This document shows, in pieces, positions 34,355-46,798 of a stretch of 64,000 nucleotides of DNA. Made by a program: the position numbers and the translations under genes. Each line of letters starts with the position of its first letter. Positions within the stretch are counted from its first letter, which is position 1. The stretch spans positions 94,693-158,692 of the forward strand of contig JBAKBP010003184.1 in the NCBI GenBank assembly GCA_037953745.1, read 5' to 3'. Source of the stretch: Lithodes maja (lineage: Eukaryota; Arthropoda; Malacostraca; Decapoda; Lithodidae). The notes under the pieces are model-generated. The model was given only the letters and a program-made list of their open reading frames with translations, was not told where the DNA came from and made no database searches.

Positions 34355-34978
34355 TTAACCTAACAAGTGCGCATGGGGGTAATTGAAAACGTCCCCCTGT
34401 GCTGACGTATTTGAGGTGTTTCCGTCACTAAAATATTCATTGTACCATTAATAGCATTAATAATTATCCATATGCGCCTATTATGGGTTGATTATAAAGG
34501 TATTAACCTGAAACAACAATAAAACGAGTGAAAACAGCGTTTGGATGGTCAAAATCGGAGATATAGCCCGCGAGTTGTATAATGTATGGGTGAGGCAAAC
34601 TGCTTTCCCGCCAATTTCCCCCAAGGCCACTGAGACACAGTCGATCGATACTCTCTCTCTCTCTCTTGCACTCGCTTGCCATCAGTGATGACAACACCCT
34701 GCTTGCAACTCGCTAATGTTAGCACGAAAATATACCTCAGAATAAGGGAATAATAGGGAAAATAGGTGATAACTGAAGGAGAGGAGGAAAGTGGGGAAGG
34801 AGGGGAGGTAGAGGACTGAGATTTTGCATGGCCCAGGGGCCAAAAAATAATAAAAAAATAAAAAAATAAAAATAAAAAAAAATAATTTTTATTGATTTTT
34901 TATTTTACTTACTCTCAAGAGTCTTCCTGCAGTCCGCCGGGGGAACTCTTAAGAGTCTCCCCGCAGCTCCCGGGTTAA
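34355..34978. mobile_element. TTAA-bounded MITE, family A, copy 4
   Basis: TTAA at 34355-34358 and 34975-34978. It differs at the left end (CCTAACAAGTGCGC) but is otherwise close to the other copies. Confidence 0.75.
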
Positions 34979-35004
34979 GAAATGTTAGGTTAAGTCAAGG
35001 AGAA

Positions 35005-36228
35005 CTATGGGAAGAGGATTGGGTTTAGTAGGAAAGAATGGTAGAGATTGGGAGTTGAATCAGTTGCTGTTCGCTGATGACACAGCATTGGTGGCGGATT
35101 CTGATAAGAAACTGCAGCAGGTAGTCAAAGAGTTTGGTGTGGTTTGTGGAAGGAGGAAACTGAAGGTGAACGTCAATAAAAGTAAAGTAATGGTGTGTAA
35201 TAGGGGAGAGCATAGGGTGAATCTAGATGTGAGGCTGGATGGGGAAATATTGGAACAAGTAGAGTGTTTTAAATATCTAGGAGGAACAATAAGCAGGAGT
35301 GGAGGTATGGAAGTGGAGGTAAAACAGAGTGTGTGAAGGAAGGAAGGTTTTCGGAGCAATGGGAAGTATGTGGAAGACGAGAAATCTCGGAGTGAAAGTA
35401 AAAAGTGCACTGTATCAAGGAATTGTTGTGCCAACAGTGATGTATGGGGCTGAGACATGGGCTCTGAAGAAAAAGGAGAAAAGAGGGCTGGATGTGATGG
35501 AGATGAGCTGCTTGAGGAGTATGTGTGGAGTTACTCGTAGAGACAGATTGAGGAATGAAGAGATACGTAGGAGAGTGGGGCAGCAGGAACATTTGTCAGC
35601 CAGAGTGGACAGAAGGGTGCTGAGCTGGTATGGTCATGTTGAACGAATGGGAGATGAAAGGCTTACAAAGAGAATATGTGAGTCAGATACAAGGGGAGAT
35701 AGAAGGGCAGGAAGACCCCCATTGAGATGGAGAGACTGTGTAAGAAAGGCTTTGGATGATAGAGGAATGACTATAGATCAGGCAGGGGAAGTGGTGGTGG
35801 ACAAGAGTGAATGGAGAATGCTTGTGAATAGTTGAGTGAACACGTGGTCATTTGGAGTAAGGGGTCGGGCGCAAGTTGGACTAGATAATAGTCCATCAGG
35901 CGCCTGGCCCGGGGAGACGATTAATATGAAGGGTGTGCCTGGAAGTGTGGTGGGAGGGCTTGTGGCTTTGGCTCCGCTGCATGTCTGCCTGCCGAGATCG
36001 GAACCTCTCCGGGTGGTCAGGGGCCGGGGGAGTGCTGGAGCGACCTTGGTAACCCTGGTCTCTGGGTCTTCTCCTGGGTGACCTGGATGTGTGAGAGTTT
36101 GTGTTTTTTATCTGTGTTTATTTTTTTGTTTTATGATGTTTTTGTGTTTTCCCTGTTCTTGCTGTCTTGAGTCGGCTACCCCCAAAATGGGGATTGGGCC
36201 TGAGCATATAGATAGATAGATAGATAGG
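35005..36228 (+). mobile_element. LINE 3' part with (ATAG)n tail
   Basis: 5'-truncated. The frame at 35007-35336 starts just before the catalytic LLFADDTALVADSD and includes LKVNVNKSKVMVC and FKYLGGTISRSGG. After a stop at 35336 a second frame to 35835 has MYGAETWALKKKEKRGLDVM, LRSMCGVTRRDRLRNEEIR and LSWYGHVERMGDERLTKR. The 3' UTR ends at (ATAG)n and matches the antisense piece at 13738-14105. Confidence 0.82.
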
Positions 36229-36595
36229 TTAAGTCTTTTAAGTTATTCTAAATCTAAAAATTAATAAATTATTTTGAAAAGCTAAATTTTACAAAGTTTC
36301 TCTCACAACAATTGTATGTACTGTACTACTGTAGCCTATATTGATAAGTGTATTCTGAAAGTTTGGGCTGAAAATAATTGGTAATACTGTAATGACAGAA
36401 GTCTATTCTTGAAAAATACCCTAGTGTACTGTACTTTACCATCGGTTTGTTTACTCTTCCATTATGTATTTTAATGTCTACACTAAAATAACACGGATAA
36501 TACTTTGGTGTTTGTTTTGGCAATCCATTTTGTATTCGATGGTCAAATGTCCAAAGTTAAAATTTATGAATTTCAATCCGTTATTCCTCTTCCAG

Positions 36596-36658
36596 GGGAT
36601 CACCAACCATCATCTACAATGGTGGTTCAACTGATGGAAGTTCACCAGTGTCCTAATT
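36596..36658 (+). other. Candidate short exon
   Basis: Acceptor ATTCCTCTTCCAG and donor AATT|GTAAGTT enclose 63 bases. The only fully open frame is phase 1 in and phase 1 out, matching the preceding candidate exon at 34235-34274. It reads DHQPSSTMVVQLMEVHQCPN. No family recognised. Confidence 0.3.
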
Positions 36659-36689
36659 GTAAGTTATATTTTATGTACTGATTTTTGTA

Positions 36690-37068
36690 TTAACCCACTG
36701 AACCCCAGCGACAACAACATGTCGTCACTGGTACTCCGGTCCCAATTACTCCGGTCCTATGGCACCTAGAGGGCTCAGATTTGTATGGGAACTGTGTAAG
36801 TATCCCACGCAACCATGCTGATGGTTGAAAACTTATAAGTCCAACTGCGTGAGCGTGCACAAACATGGTTTTTGGGTGTTTTTGCCTTCAATTTTTTACT
36901 CTTCTAAAATAGACTTTCGGGGGCTCTGTAGGACCCCTTTTTGACCTTTTTTTTTATTGTTTTTTCCTTCATTCCTAACCCATTCGCTATTGTTTCTGGG
37001 TTTTTTTCAAATCCTGCCGGTCTCTGGTGGTACATTTATTTATAACTAGCTGGGGCTCAGTGGGTTAA
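36690..37068. mobile_element. TTAA-bounded MITE, family C, copy 1
   Basis: TTAA at both ends. The terminal inverted repeat CCCACTGAACCCCAGC is mirrored by GCTGGGGCTCAGTGGG. Second copy at 38405-38842. Confidence 0.75.
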
Positions 37069-37254
37069 CCCTTTTTATTATTAATCTTTTTAACACAAAT
37101 ATATTTTATGCAGCTTGGGAAAGACTGATTAGTTAAGGGTTTAAAACTACCTGGAGTATATATCAATGAAATGGGGATAAATTTTTAACTTTAGGTCCGA
37201 TACCGCTGATCTGCGCTTGCGCGACGACTGATTTTTCTTATTTGAAGACTAAGA

Positions 37255-37357
37255 TTACATACATACATACATACATTCAGCAAATTTTAAGACCGAGTGC
37301 TCCACAGATACGTGGAGTTTGTCTCTTATCCCAATGGCGGCGTTCCAGGCAACCCTG
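37255..37357 (-). repeat. LINE-type 3' end fragment with (CATA)n
   Basis: (CATA)n at 37258-37276 is followed by 'gagtgctccacagatacgtg' and 'aatggcggcgttccaggcaaccctgt'. The same arrangement occurs at 46983-47085, suggesting an antisense retroelement tail. Confidence 0.45.
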
Positions 37358-37592
37358 TTAACCCTTTCACACATTTATGATGCAGAGGTTGCCAGATTAG
37401 CAATAAGAAATAGAGTTCTCTCACTCTTATAATTACCTCTCCAAAATTAGTTTTCTACCCACAGCTAACTCAAAGACAACTGCAGAGGTTGAAGTATCTA
37501 CACTAAAGGTTTCTAAATACCCCTGATGGTAACAAAGGCTTTAAAGTATCCCCAATAGGCTCAAAATTGCGTCATATGTCGGAGAGGGTTAA
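37358..37592 (-). mobile_element. TTAA-bounded MITE, family B, copy 2
   Basis: Reverse orientation relative to copies 1 and 3. TTAACCCTTTCAC at the left and GAGAGGGTTAA at the right. Confidence 0.65.
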
Positions 37593-38006
37593 AGGCTGCT
37601 TCACTTTTCAAGTTTTTGGATTAGAGATTGGCACGTATAGTCCGATCCCAGGTCTTCCTTGGTCCACCCCTTGTTGCAGCTCCCTCCACAATCACAGACC
37701 TGCATCTTTTCACCCAATTTTGTTCATCCATTCTCTCCACATATCTTATTATTTTTCTTAGACTAATCTAAAATACTAGAAGCGTGGCGAACTCTACAAA
37801 AGGTTAACCTACCCTAACCTAATTTTATGAAATGAAAATTAAAAATATGTAAACCTTATGCACAGGTAGGTTTGGCGCTAGACCTACTGGTTAGGCTATG
37901 ATCCTAATTGGTAGGTCTGAATTAGGAGTCTTGCTGAAGTTGGTTTGAAAGATCTGTTTAAACTCGATCAGGTGGATGAAACCTTGATCTGCGCATGCCC
38001 GTGGTA

Positions 38007-38232
38007 TTAACCCTTTAGCGCACCAGAACACGATTGCGCCCTTTTAGGGATACTTTTAAAAATCTTTGTGACCATCAGGGGTGTTTACAAACCTTAGTTA
38101 GTTACTTCAACCTCTGCAGGTGTCTTTGAGCGATTTGTGGGCAGAAAACTAATTTTGGCGGGGTAATTATGATATTAAGATCATTCTATTTCTGAATACT
38201 AAACGGCAACCCCTGGATCATAAATGGGTTAA
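38007..38232 (+). mobile_element. TTAA-bounded MITE, family B, copy 3
   Basis: TTAACCCTTTAGCGCACC at the left and AAATGGGTTAA at the right. The interior matches 115-347 ('ctttgtgaccatcaggggtgttta', 'gtgggcagaaaactaattttgg'). Confidence 0.7.
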
Positions 38233-38404
38233 GAGCGGCATCGGACTTTAGGCATGGCTTTCTAATGCAGTATCTTATTTTATACATTAGATAACTTTCT
38301 TATACAGTAGTAAAATAGGCCTCTGTTGGTCAAAGGAGTAAAATAATTGACGCTCGGATGATACTGGGCCCATGCACCATTAAGACTAGTCAATATCGCA
38401 TTCA

Positions 38405-38842
38405 TTAACCCGTACAGCCCCAGCGACGCGTCTGACGCGTCGGCGATGTATGTAACGCACAGCCCCAGAGACGCGCCTGACGCGTCACCCTAATTGCGCC
38501 GACTGTAACCTCAGGTGTAGCCACTCAAGAGGGCTCAGATTTGTATGGGAACTGTGTACGTATCCCACGCAACCGTGCCGATGGTTGAAAACTCAAAGTC
38601 CACGTGCGTGAGCGTGCAATAACCTGGTTTTTTGGGGTAATTGCCTTCAATTTTTTACTCTTGTAAAATACGTTTTCGGGGGCTCTGTAGGACAATTTTT
38701 TAAGCTTTTTGAGCGGTTTTTCGTGGTTTTTCCTTCATTCCTAACCCATTCGCTATTGTTTCTGGAATAAAACAATTTTTTGAAAACCGGCCGGGTTCTG
38801 GTGAACAAACATTACAAAACTAGCCGGGGCTCCACGGGTTAA
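38405..38842. mobile_element. TTAA-bounded MITE, family C, copy 2
   Basis: Ends CCCGTACAGCCCCAGC and CGGGGCTCCACGGG. The left part has two GACGCG(T/C)CTGACGCGTC blocks, a CpG-rich duplication missing from copy 1. Confidence 0.75.
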
Positions 38843-39133
38843 ACAGGTATCTTTTAAGTATACAGTACCATATAACTTGATAATAAATAATCATAATTTA
38901 TTACTCTGTATCATAAGCTCCTTAGATTAAATATACCATAAACTTCTCTTAGAAAGGAGTTTAATATATAGGGTTTTGTGTTCTGTGGAGGTGAAAATTA
39001 TCAATGGAGCATTGGGGATGCTTGGCGAGGGTGAAAGTCATAAAAAAGTGTTAAAGAATACCATCTTTGACTGAACAGACTCACACTAAAGCTGTGTGAT
39101 TGTCCCTTCCCCTTCAGATGCTACTAAAAACTT

Positions 39134-39663
39134 AAAATGTAAAACTTGCAAACTAAACAAACCAAAATTGGGACAAGGACAATATAAAGTCAAATTAAAT
39201 TATCAAAATCGCTATGTGGAAACAACGCTTACTAAAATGAAAATTATTAAATAAAAGAACACAATCCACCACATAGGGTGTACATTACTACATGAGCAAG
39301 TTAATCTGCTTGGGGTGGAAACAACGCTTACTAAAATGAAAATTATTAAATAAAAGAACACAATCCACCACATAGGGTGTACATTACTACATGAGCAAGT
39401 TAATCTGTTTCCCAAGCAAACTAATCGCACATATAACAACGCACTATCGTCACGTTAAAGGAAGTAGTCAAGTTTGGGAAGTCCGGGACGTTCTGGCAAA
39501 TTTTACTAAACTCTGCATGAATAAAGAAACTACATGTTAAATGTCAAAATATTATTTAAAATCAAATTTGCAACATGACAAGACATTAACAATAGTACAA
39601 AATACAAATATTGATAAGATATCTATACTATTACAAAATAATATATAAAATACAGTACAGCAC
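39134..39663 (+). repeat. Repeat family H, long copy with internal duplication
   Basis: The core is the same as at 1804. It is followed by 'agaacacaatccaccacataggg', and a 96-bp segment is tandemly duplicated (39218 and 39314). The downstream arm to about 39663 matches 49960-50277. Confidence 0.7.
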
Positions 39664-39949
39664 TCACTAACGATAGTGCTATCGGGTAGGTACCTGTAAG
39701 CATAGCATGCCTCAAGTGACCCCTATCAATAACTACCCTACAAATAACCTACATTTATAGCACAAATAAACTAAGGAAATCGCAAAAGTAAGCAATTGAT
39801 ACTATCGACAATGAATACATATAATATAAAGACAAATAATTGCAAAATATGAAGTAACAACAGATTTAAACAAAGAGTACTCTTTTAACAAGAACAATAA
39901 ATTTAAAAAATCATCAATATTAATATTGATATATAATATTGATAATATT

Positions 39950-40808
39950 AGATTGATATGCAGGATTCGAAGTTGCATAATAAATCGTACGCAGTGTCCA
40001 CCATTCTTTAACTGTCTTCGTGGTGCGATGCATAAGGTGTTGAATTTCGGTGTGAGCATCCTGGATTCGAATCCACGGACTGCCACATGTGTTTGTAAAT
40101 TTCATTAATCGATTTTAGGAGTATAGTTGGTTGTTGTAAGGAACATAATAATTGATATTGGTTCAGGGGTAATTTATCGAGAGGACTTCCCTAGTGGTTA
40201 AGGCCCCATTAATTGCTCTTTCCATTCACATATGCATAGCCTACGTGAGTTGCAGTTGGGATGTGTGTACATGCTTAGATTGATATGCAGGATTCGAAGT
40301 TGCATAATAAATCGTACGCAGTGTCCACCATTCTTTAACTGTCTTCGTGGTGCGATGCATAAGGTGTTGATTTTCGGTGTGAGCATCCTGGATTCGAATC
40401 CACGGACTGCCACATGTGTTTGTAAATTTCATTAATCGATTTTAGGAGTATAGTTGGTTGTTGTAAGGAACATAATAATTGATATTGGTTCAGGGGTAAT
40501 TTATCGAGAGGACTTCCCCTAGTGGTTAAGGCCCCATTAATTGCTCTTTCCATTCACATATGCATAGCCTACGTGAGTTGCAGTTGGGATGTGTGTACAT
40601 GCTTAGATTGATATGCAGGATTCGAAGTTGCACAATAAATCGTACGCAGTGTCCACCATTCTTTAACTGTCTTCGTGGTGCGATGCATAAGGTGTTGATT
40701 TTCGGTGTGAGCATCCTGGATTCGAATCCACGGACTGCCACATGTGTTTGTAAATTTCATTAATCGATTTTAGGAGTATAGTTGGTTGTTGTAAGGAACA
40801 TAATAATT
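39950..40808. repeat. 328-bp tandem repeat (2.6 copies) with tRNA-like head
   Basis: Units start at 39950, 40277 and 40605. Each includes TCGTGGTGCGATGCATAAGG and CTGGATTCGAATCCACGG, resembling A- and B-box regions of a tRNA-derived SINE. A body follows ('cacatgtgtttgtaaatttcattaatcgatttt'). Diverged single copies are at 43480-43552 and 58865-59010. Confidence 0.75.
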
Positions 40809-40877
40809 AATAATAGAAAAAGAAAAAGATAAACAATAAATACAGACAAAAAGTAAGCAGAGGTTATACAAGAAACT

Positions 40878-42552
40878 TCAAGTTAAAAATGCTTGATTAA
40901 AATTATTGATGTCAAATTTTAGAATACAGTCACAATAATTGACCCTAAAAAGATTACATTTATGGAACAATTTACTTGCCTCAAAACCTCTGTCCACTAA
41001 GAGTCTGTATAGTAACCTAGCTCTAGCCCAAAAGTCATCTACTTTAGTGCAGATTTTACAAAATCTTATTAATTGGGAATAAAAACAATTATAAGTTATT
41101 TTACTATCGATATTACTACTAGGGAAAGGAAAGTTTATTACGTTAAAATTAAAATCATCAACTTTGTGATATACTTTAAGTATGCACTGTTCATTAACAA
41201 TCTCTATATTTATATCAAGAAAATTTTCAACTTTATAATTTACGTTACATTCTATCTATCTATCTATCGCCGGACGCCTTACTCCCCTTACGAGGGTGGC
41301 CATACACAGATGCCCCCAGCGGACCTATTCCCTGTGAGAGTGACAATCCGAGCCAGTTTAGTAAAGGACTTACAGGATTAACTACTCAATTTAGGATCTG
41401 TCCGACTCAGAGGCCCTCTGTGTATCTTGTTAGCACTATTTTTCTACAGTGGTGTTCGGCTAATTCATCCACTAACCTGCCTTACCCTTAGGTAAGCAGT
41501 ACGGATTTGTATCAGGTTTACTCCCCTAGACAGGTTGCCAACCAAGGCTGACGAGTCCCATCCACCCGGATTTGTATAAGGTTGTCTCCCCTAGATGAGT
41601 TGCCGACCAAGGCTAACGAGTCCCATCCACCCGGAAACATTACATACACACATTACATAACACACGTTACATTGTGTGAGGGGAATAGAATTAGGGTAAA
41701 TAAGTTTAGCAACTTGATTAAAATTTAACAAATTGCAAACGAGAATATCATCAATATATCTACTAATATTACTTAACAATTTAGCAAGTGCTAATTTTTC
41801 TGGGATTTTCTTTTTCTTGCTACTGTCAACTAAGTCTTTTATATATTTAAATTCTAAAGCAAGCAAGAATAAGTCTGCAATTAAAGGGCTAGCATTTCCA
41901 CCCATAGGAATTCCTAATATTTGTTTGAAAATGTACGGCCCGAATCTAACATAAGCATTGAAAAGGAGGAATTTAAGGGCATCTTTAAGTTTAGTTCTAT
42001 CAAAATATACAGAACTAGTGGGAGTAGAGCTAAGTGATGCATTATTAAAATATGTATAAACATTTATGAAATAATTACCATTCCTAACGAACCTGTCAAA
42101 GTGCAAATCTATAATAAAGCAAAGCTCTGAATATACTAAATCTAAAGGCAAATTGGTATACAAAGTCGAAAAGTCGAAGCTATGTACCGAGGTAACTTTC
42201 GGCATGGTATTTATTTTATCAATAACTTCTAACGAATTGTCAACACTCCAATAATAGTTAATGCCAGTTCTTCTCATGATGGTATTACAATATCTTTTAT
42301 GAGTACTTTTAATGTATTTTAAGCAATTTACGACTTGTTCTGATAGAGTTTTAGTGGTAGCAAATTTTGCTCCGGCAATAAAGCGATATTTATAAGGTCT
42401 TTTATGAAATTTAGGTAACATGTATAATTTTGCAATGCACTTGTTCTTATCAGAAAGTTTAATATCAAATGTTATATTTTTCTTGGTATGTTCATCGATT
42501 AAGTTATCAATATTCAGATTATTTTGAATTTCATAAACAGGAGATAGTGCCG
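40878..42552 (-). pseudogene. Penelope-like element reverse transcriptase, split by an insertion
   Basis: The minus-strand frame is open from about 42552. It contains LPKFHKRPYKYRFIAGAKF, FDFSTLYTNLPLDLVY, GIPMGGNASPLIADLFLLAL and the catalytic SRYIDDILV (about 41735-41765). These are signatures of Penelope-like RTs (IPMG and YIDD rather than LINE or LTR forms). A 412-bp insertion at 41252-41663 interrupts it. Beyond it the frame resumes in phase with NYKVENFLDINIEIVNEQC and ends at a TGA (40880-40878). No GIY-YIG endonuclease follows; the 5' end is truncated. Confidence 0.8.
41252..41663 (-). mobile_element. Insertion inside the Penelope-like RT, TSD-flanked
   Basis: Flanked by ACGTTACAT at 41243-41251 and 41664-41672. 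On the minus strand it ends in (ATAG)n (TCTATCTATCTA on +), the tail type of LINEs elsewhere in this window. Inside, a block of about 65 bp ('ggatttgtat ... cccatccacccgg') is tandemly duplicated at 41510-41634. Confidence 0.82.
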
Positions 42553-43479
42553 GTCAATATTGTATTGCAGCGTTTACGAGTCAAGTCTGTTATAAAGCAT
42601 GGAGCAGTATAAGCTATGGTATAATATGTAGAATACAGGTATTGCAAAGGTATTTAGCAACATACTGTACAGTAAGTGACTGTATATACTGTAGGTCATT
42701 ACAAAAGCATGGAGCCGCATAAGGAATGGTTTTTATTTTTCAAATTTCCAGATGGATGGAATCCTCAATTTTCAAGATAACAAGAAGTCAAGACCTCCAA
42801 GTCTCGGCTTCATCAATGTCGACTTCATAGACTGGCCTGAAGAGTCTGCACATCTTGTTTGTTAAACTTTGTACCTTGGATGTAAGTATCTCTTGCCAAT
42901 TACGCGTGATCTTGCAATTCCTTTGTGCATAAGGAACCCCATTGTACTGCACAATGAACAGTTTTGAAGCCTTGTTGAACTTATGGGTGATTTATGAATG
43001 CTTGCTATCTGTGAATCATGCTGGAAGAGTTACAGTATCTTTGCTGCTCTTGGATAGGTCACTGAGAAGGAGGAGGAAGATATGAGTCTTCTCAAGTGTA
43101 ATTGCCACACCAGTGAACAATTACATGGTCTCTGACAATATATTCACTTGTATACTTTTATGTGCATTATACCGTAGCAGTGAATATACTGCTACAAACT
43201 AGCGTGGTTTTAAAAGTAGTTGATATCAGACAGCATTTTCCAATTGTTATTAAAAATATTTAAAATATGAAAGAACTTTCAATATAGGTTGAAGTACCAT
43301 GTGGCAACTTGGTGGGTAATTGAGCTCCTTGTATACTCAGAATATTGGTTTTTACTCTATTTATTCCTTTAGACTTGTCTAGGGAGTAAATTAAAGGAAA
43401 ACTGCTTTATCAAATTTTTATGTATTGAGCAATATATACATATACTTGCAATCCAAACATACACTAAGACTTAATGATC
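42553..43479. other. Unassigned, with one splice-like open segment
   Basis: After the acceptor TTTCAAATTTCCAG (ends 42751) an ATG-led frame of 38 codons runs to TAA at about 42868 (starting MDGILNFQDNKKSRPP). It could be a terminal exon or chance. The rest shows nothing. Confidence 0.25.
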
Positions 43480-43552
43480 TGCCACATGTGTTTGTAAATT
43501 TCATTAATCGATTTTAGGAGTATAGTTGGTTGTTGAAAGGAACATAATAAAA
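43480..43552. repeat. Partial copy of the 328-bp repeat
   Basis: 'tgccacatgtgtttgtaaattt' to 'gaaaggaacataataa' matches the SINE-like body at 40735-40806. Confidence 0.6.
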
Positions 43553-43619
43553 GTAGGGTTAGTCTTGCATCCTATTAGCAGAATACCAGTACAATATATA
43601 GTTTAAATATATGTACTGT

Positions 43620-43850
43620 ATATACTAATGCACATACCCCATAGCTGGGGGTGGCCGACTCGAGACAGCCTGAACAGAAACAACTTTTCAAGTTCCAATT
43701 CTTAGGGTCCTGGACCACTTTCGCGTTCCCTCGCCCCTTTCTCTGTCTCGTCTGGTAGGTGAATTTACAACGGGAGTGGGATTCCTAGGCTCCCGCCCTC
43801 GAAATAGGAAAAGGGACGGACAGAAACTAGCTAAGGTTGGGTAGAGGATG
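43620..43850. repeat. Repeat shared in reverse with 52510-52690
   Basis: 'gggggtggccgactcgagacagcctgaacagaaac' and 'cttagggtcc(t/g)ggacca' occur here and, reverse-complemented, near 52610-52680. Confidence 0.5.
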
Positions 43851-45375
43851 TCAAACCTCACTGGACAGGATCAGCAAAGTAAAACTATATTGCTCATTTC
43901 ATTTAAGTTTGCCAAAAGCTTAAGGGGTCCTCTTATCCCGATAGTTACTCCATATACTGGTACTTGAACCTATTATTTTCATAAGTGGTTGGTATCTGCA
44001 ACTTATTTTTTGTTTTAATTTCTTTGTTTTACATTTTGATAAACAAGTCTAATTTGAGAATAGTAATAATAAAAGTCTCTTAATTTTTCAAAAGTGACAG
44101 TTCTTGGATAGATACTCACTAGCATTCACACTACTACACTGCAATCAAAAGAATAGCGACACCTTTCACACTGATTGAAACGGCGAACAAATTGGCTAGT
44201 AGACCGTATATAGAAACGAGCACTAAGTGGTTATGGCAGTTGAGCATATACTACAAGCCTAAAATATCAATTGCTAATATAGCTTCAATTGTTCCTAAAG
44301 TACCAAGATTCACCAATCTAAACTAAAGTAACCATTTGCAATAGAGACATTCAATCTGGAGCTTGACTGTTAGAGTTTTCTACGACTGGCAAGAAAGTTT
44401 GATACTAACTTAGGAGAATAATTAAATATACAGTACATAAATGTCCAGTTACGCCTTTTGTCAATCAATGGAGTGCACAGCGTTTAAAACATCATCATAC
44501 ACAACAACTTGGTATGAATAAGTTATATAATTTTAAAAGTGTATTTGGTATACTTTTGGAGTACAAGATAATTTTTTGTTCCTTCAGTATTGTCTTGTGT
44601 ACAGTAAATGAATGTCTAATACCAACTGGTCTTATAGTAAATTTTTCTCATCCATTGACTCAAACTAATGACAAGTCTAAGCCATAGGAAAGCTGTTGTC
44701 TGAATGTGTTCATAATCCCCCATAATTCCAGCGAGATGTTGGACTTTTCTATTGTATATTACTTGGGATTACTTAGTGCAGAGGCTTTGCTTGGTTGCGC
44801 TTAACTAGCAAGAGGGGGAGTGGAGTTGATGAGTGATGGTTTTAGGCTTAAGATTTGTAGTTTTAAGTTTTGTTTCTTACCGCCTAAAATCTCATAGGCT
44901 GAGATTGGCAAACTATTTATATGAATGCTTATTCCTATTTCAGGGTTGCATTGTGCAACCCTTTATGCCTTATACTGCTATGCAATCTTTATTATTGGGT
45001 CTTTTTGTGTAATATTGGCTGTAAGTTTACCTAGAAAGAACAGAATTTGCAAATAATGAAGCAAAAGTGTACCATTGACTCTTCAGATAAACAAGCAATA
45101 GTGGATGGGATGAAGCCAGGTAGGTTATACCATATACATTATAATTTTCATCTATAGGGTCATATCTATACTTACCTAATGGCTGCTAGATATAGGTCTC
45201 TCCCATGCGTATATTGGCTAGCCGATGGCTTACTTACGGCAGCTCTAGTAAGCAATAGCACAGAACCAATACTGATAAATTGGTTGCCGTTGGTCTGGAG
45301 CTAAATTTTATAGAGATGCAGTAAATGCACAAGCTAGGAGCAGTGTGTATTCCATAATCTGCTGACCATAATGAT
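43851..45375. other. Unassigned region with a possible membrane-segment exon
   Basis: At 44944-45020 a splice-bounded segment (TTCCTATTTCAG ... GGCT|GTAAGTTT) has an open frame rich in hydrophobic residues (LHCATLYALYCYAIFIIGSF), phase 1 in and 0 out. Another frame is open too. No other gene evidence. Confidence 0.25.
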
Positions 45376-45684
45376 ATTATAGTCAGAGTCGGAGCTGTAC
45401 AGTATTATAGTCAAGAGTCGGAGCTGTACAGTATTATAGTCAGAGTCGGAGCTGTACAGTATTATAGTCAGAGTCGGAGCTGTACAGTATTATAGTCAGA
45501 GTCGGAGCTGTACAGTATTATAGTCAGAGTCGGAGCTGTACAGTATTATAGTCAGAGTCGGAGCTGTACAGTATTATAGTCAGAGTCGGAGCTGTACAGT
45601 ATTATAGTCAGAGTCGGAGCTGTACAGTATTATAGTCAGAGTCGGAGCTGTACAGTATTATAGTCAGAGTCGGAGCTGTACAGT
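45376..45684. repeat. 28-bp minisatellite, 11 copies
   Basis: Unit ATTATAGTCAGAGTCGGAGC plus TGTACAGT. The second unit has one extra A; the rest are identical. There are no spacers, so it is not a CRISPR-like array. Confidence 0.95.
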
Positions 45685-46525
45685 ATTTGTAAAATTTGCG
45701 GAGTCGGACATTTTTTGTTGCAGACTCCAAGGGTTGTGTTAGTCATGCTTGTAAAACAATTGAGATTTTACTGACACTCTACAACCTTGCTCTACCTGCA
45801 CTGGACATATGAGTAACTAATTGAGCTCCAGAAAGCAATTTTCCAGTATTACCGGAAACCGTTTTGCAAACCAGTTGTGTACTGTGACTACACCAGTACT
45901 CGAGTGATGGCTAGTGGATGTCCTCACGGACCTCACCTACCATGTTCAGTTGTATAAAGGAGGCTATCTCACCATATTATAGCTTGTCATTGGTCCCTTT
46001 CTTTTTGCTAATATTCTGTAAGACACCTTGGGCAACTTACAAGTGTCATTTTCCTTTTAAGAGGAGTATTCCCTCAGGTATATTAAAGCCAATTTTACAT
46101 TAAAAGAACCTTGATAGTTCTAGTAGATAACTCTTGAGTTTTTAGTGATATCTACCAGAATTTTTCTACATCTATCATCCGTCTCCTTGAATGATGATTA
46201 GCCTCTGTTCTCAGGAGCGAAACACATGCCCTTGATGAACTTTCACATTTAACAAAGTGTGTAAATTCAGACATAAAGTATATAATTGTCATAAAAATAA
46301 GAATATAGGAAGGCTAGATACAGTAGTTGGTATAGGAATAGAGACCGAAAACTAGGGTGCACACAATGTTAGTGTGTTGGTTTGGGTGAAGTATTTTAAT
46401 ATATCTGTTATAGCAAGGAGTGCCAAAAAGACACCTAGATGGACAAGGGGTAGGGCAAGGTGCCTGTGTTATAAAATAGTAGGTAGTTATTTACAGGTTT
46501 AAGATGAAACTGATGGTTGATACAG
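45685..46525. other. Unassigned sequence
   Basis: No gene or repeat recognised. Confidence 0.35.
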
Positions 46526-46677
46526 TTAAGTACAGATGGGGCAAGTGCTTAGGTGTAGCTTATGGGGGTGGAGTTTGATTAACATCGCATATATTATGAG
46601 ATTAAGTACAGATGGGGCAAGTGCTTAGGTGTAGCTTATGGGGGTGGAGTTTGATTAACATCGCATATATTATGAGA
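46526..46677. repeat. 76-bp tandem duplication
   Basis: Two adjacent identical copies of a block starting TTAAGTACAGATGGGGCAAG, at 46526 and 46602. Confidence 0.85.
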
Positions 46678-46798
46678 TAGGAAAAATACAAAACACATAC
46701 TCTGGTTGAAGTAGGTTCTCAGTTGTATAAATATATCCTGCCAATAGTAGCCGAGAGCTTTGCAAACCTCACTAGCTAGTGAAAGGGTTTACCTCACG

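Noticed and set aside
45376..45684. Regular short repeats resembling a CRISPR array
   Set aside because: Units are contiguous 28-mers without spacers in a eukaryotic context; it is a minisatellite.
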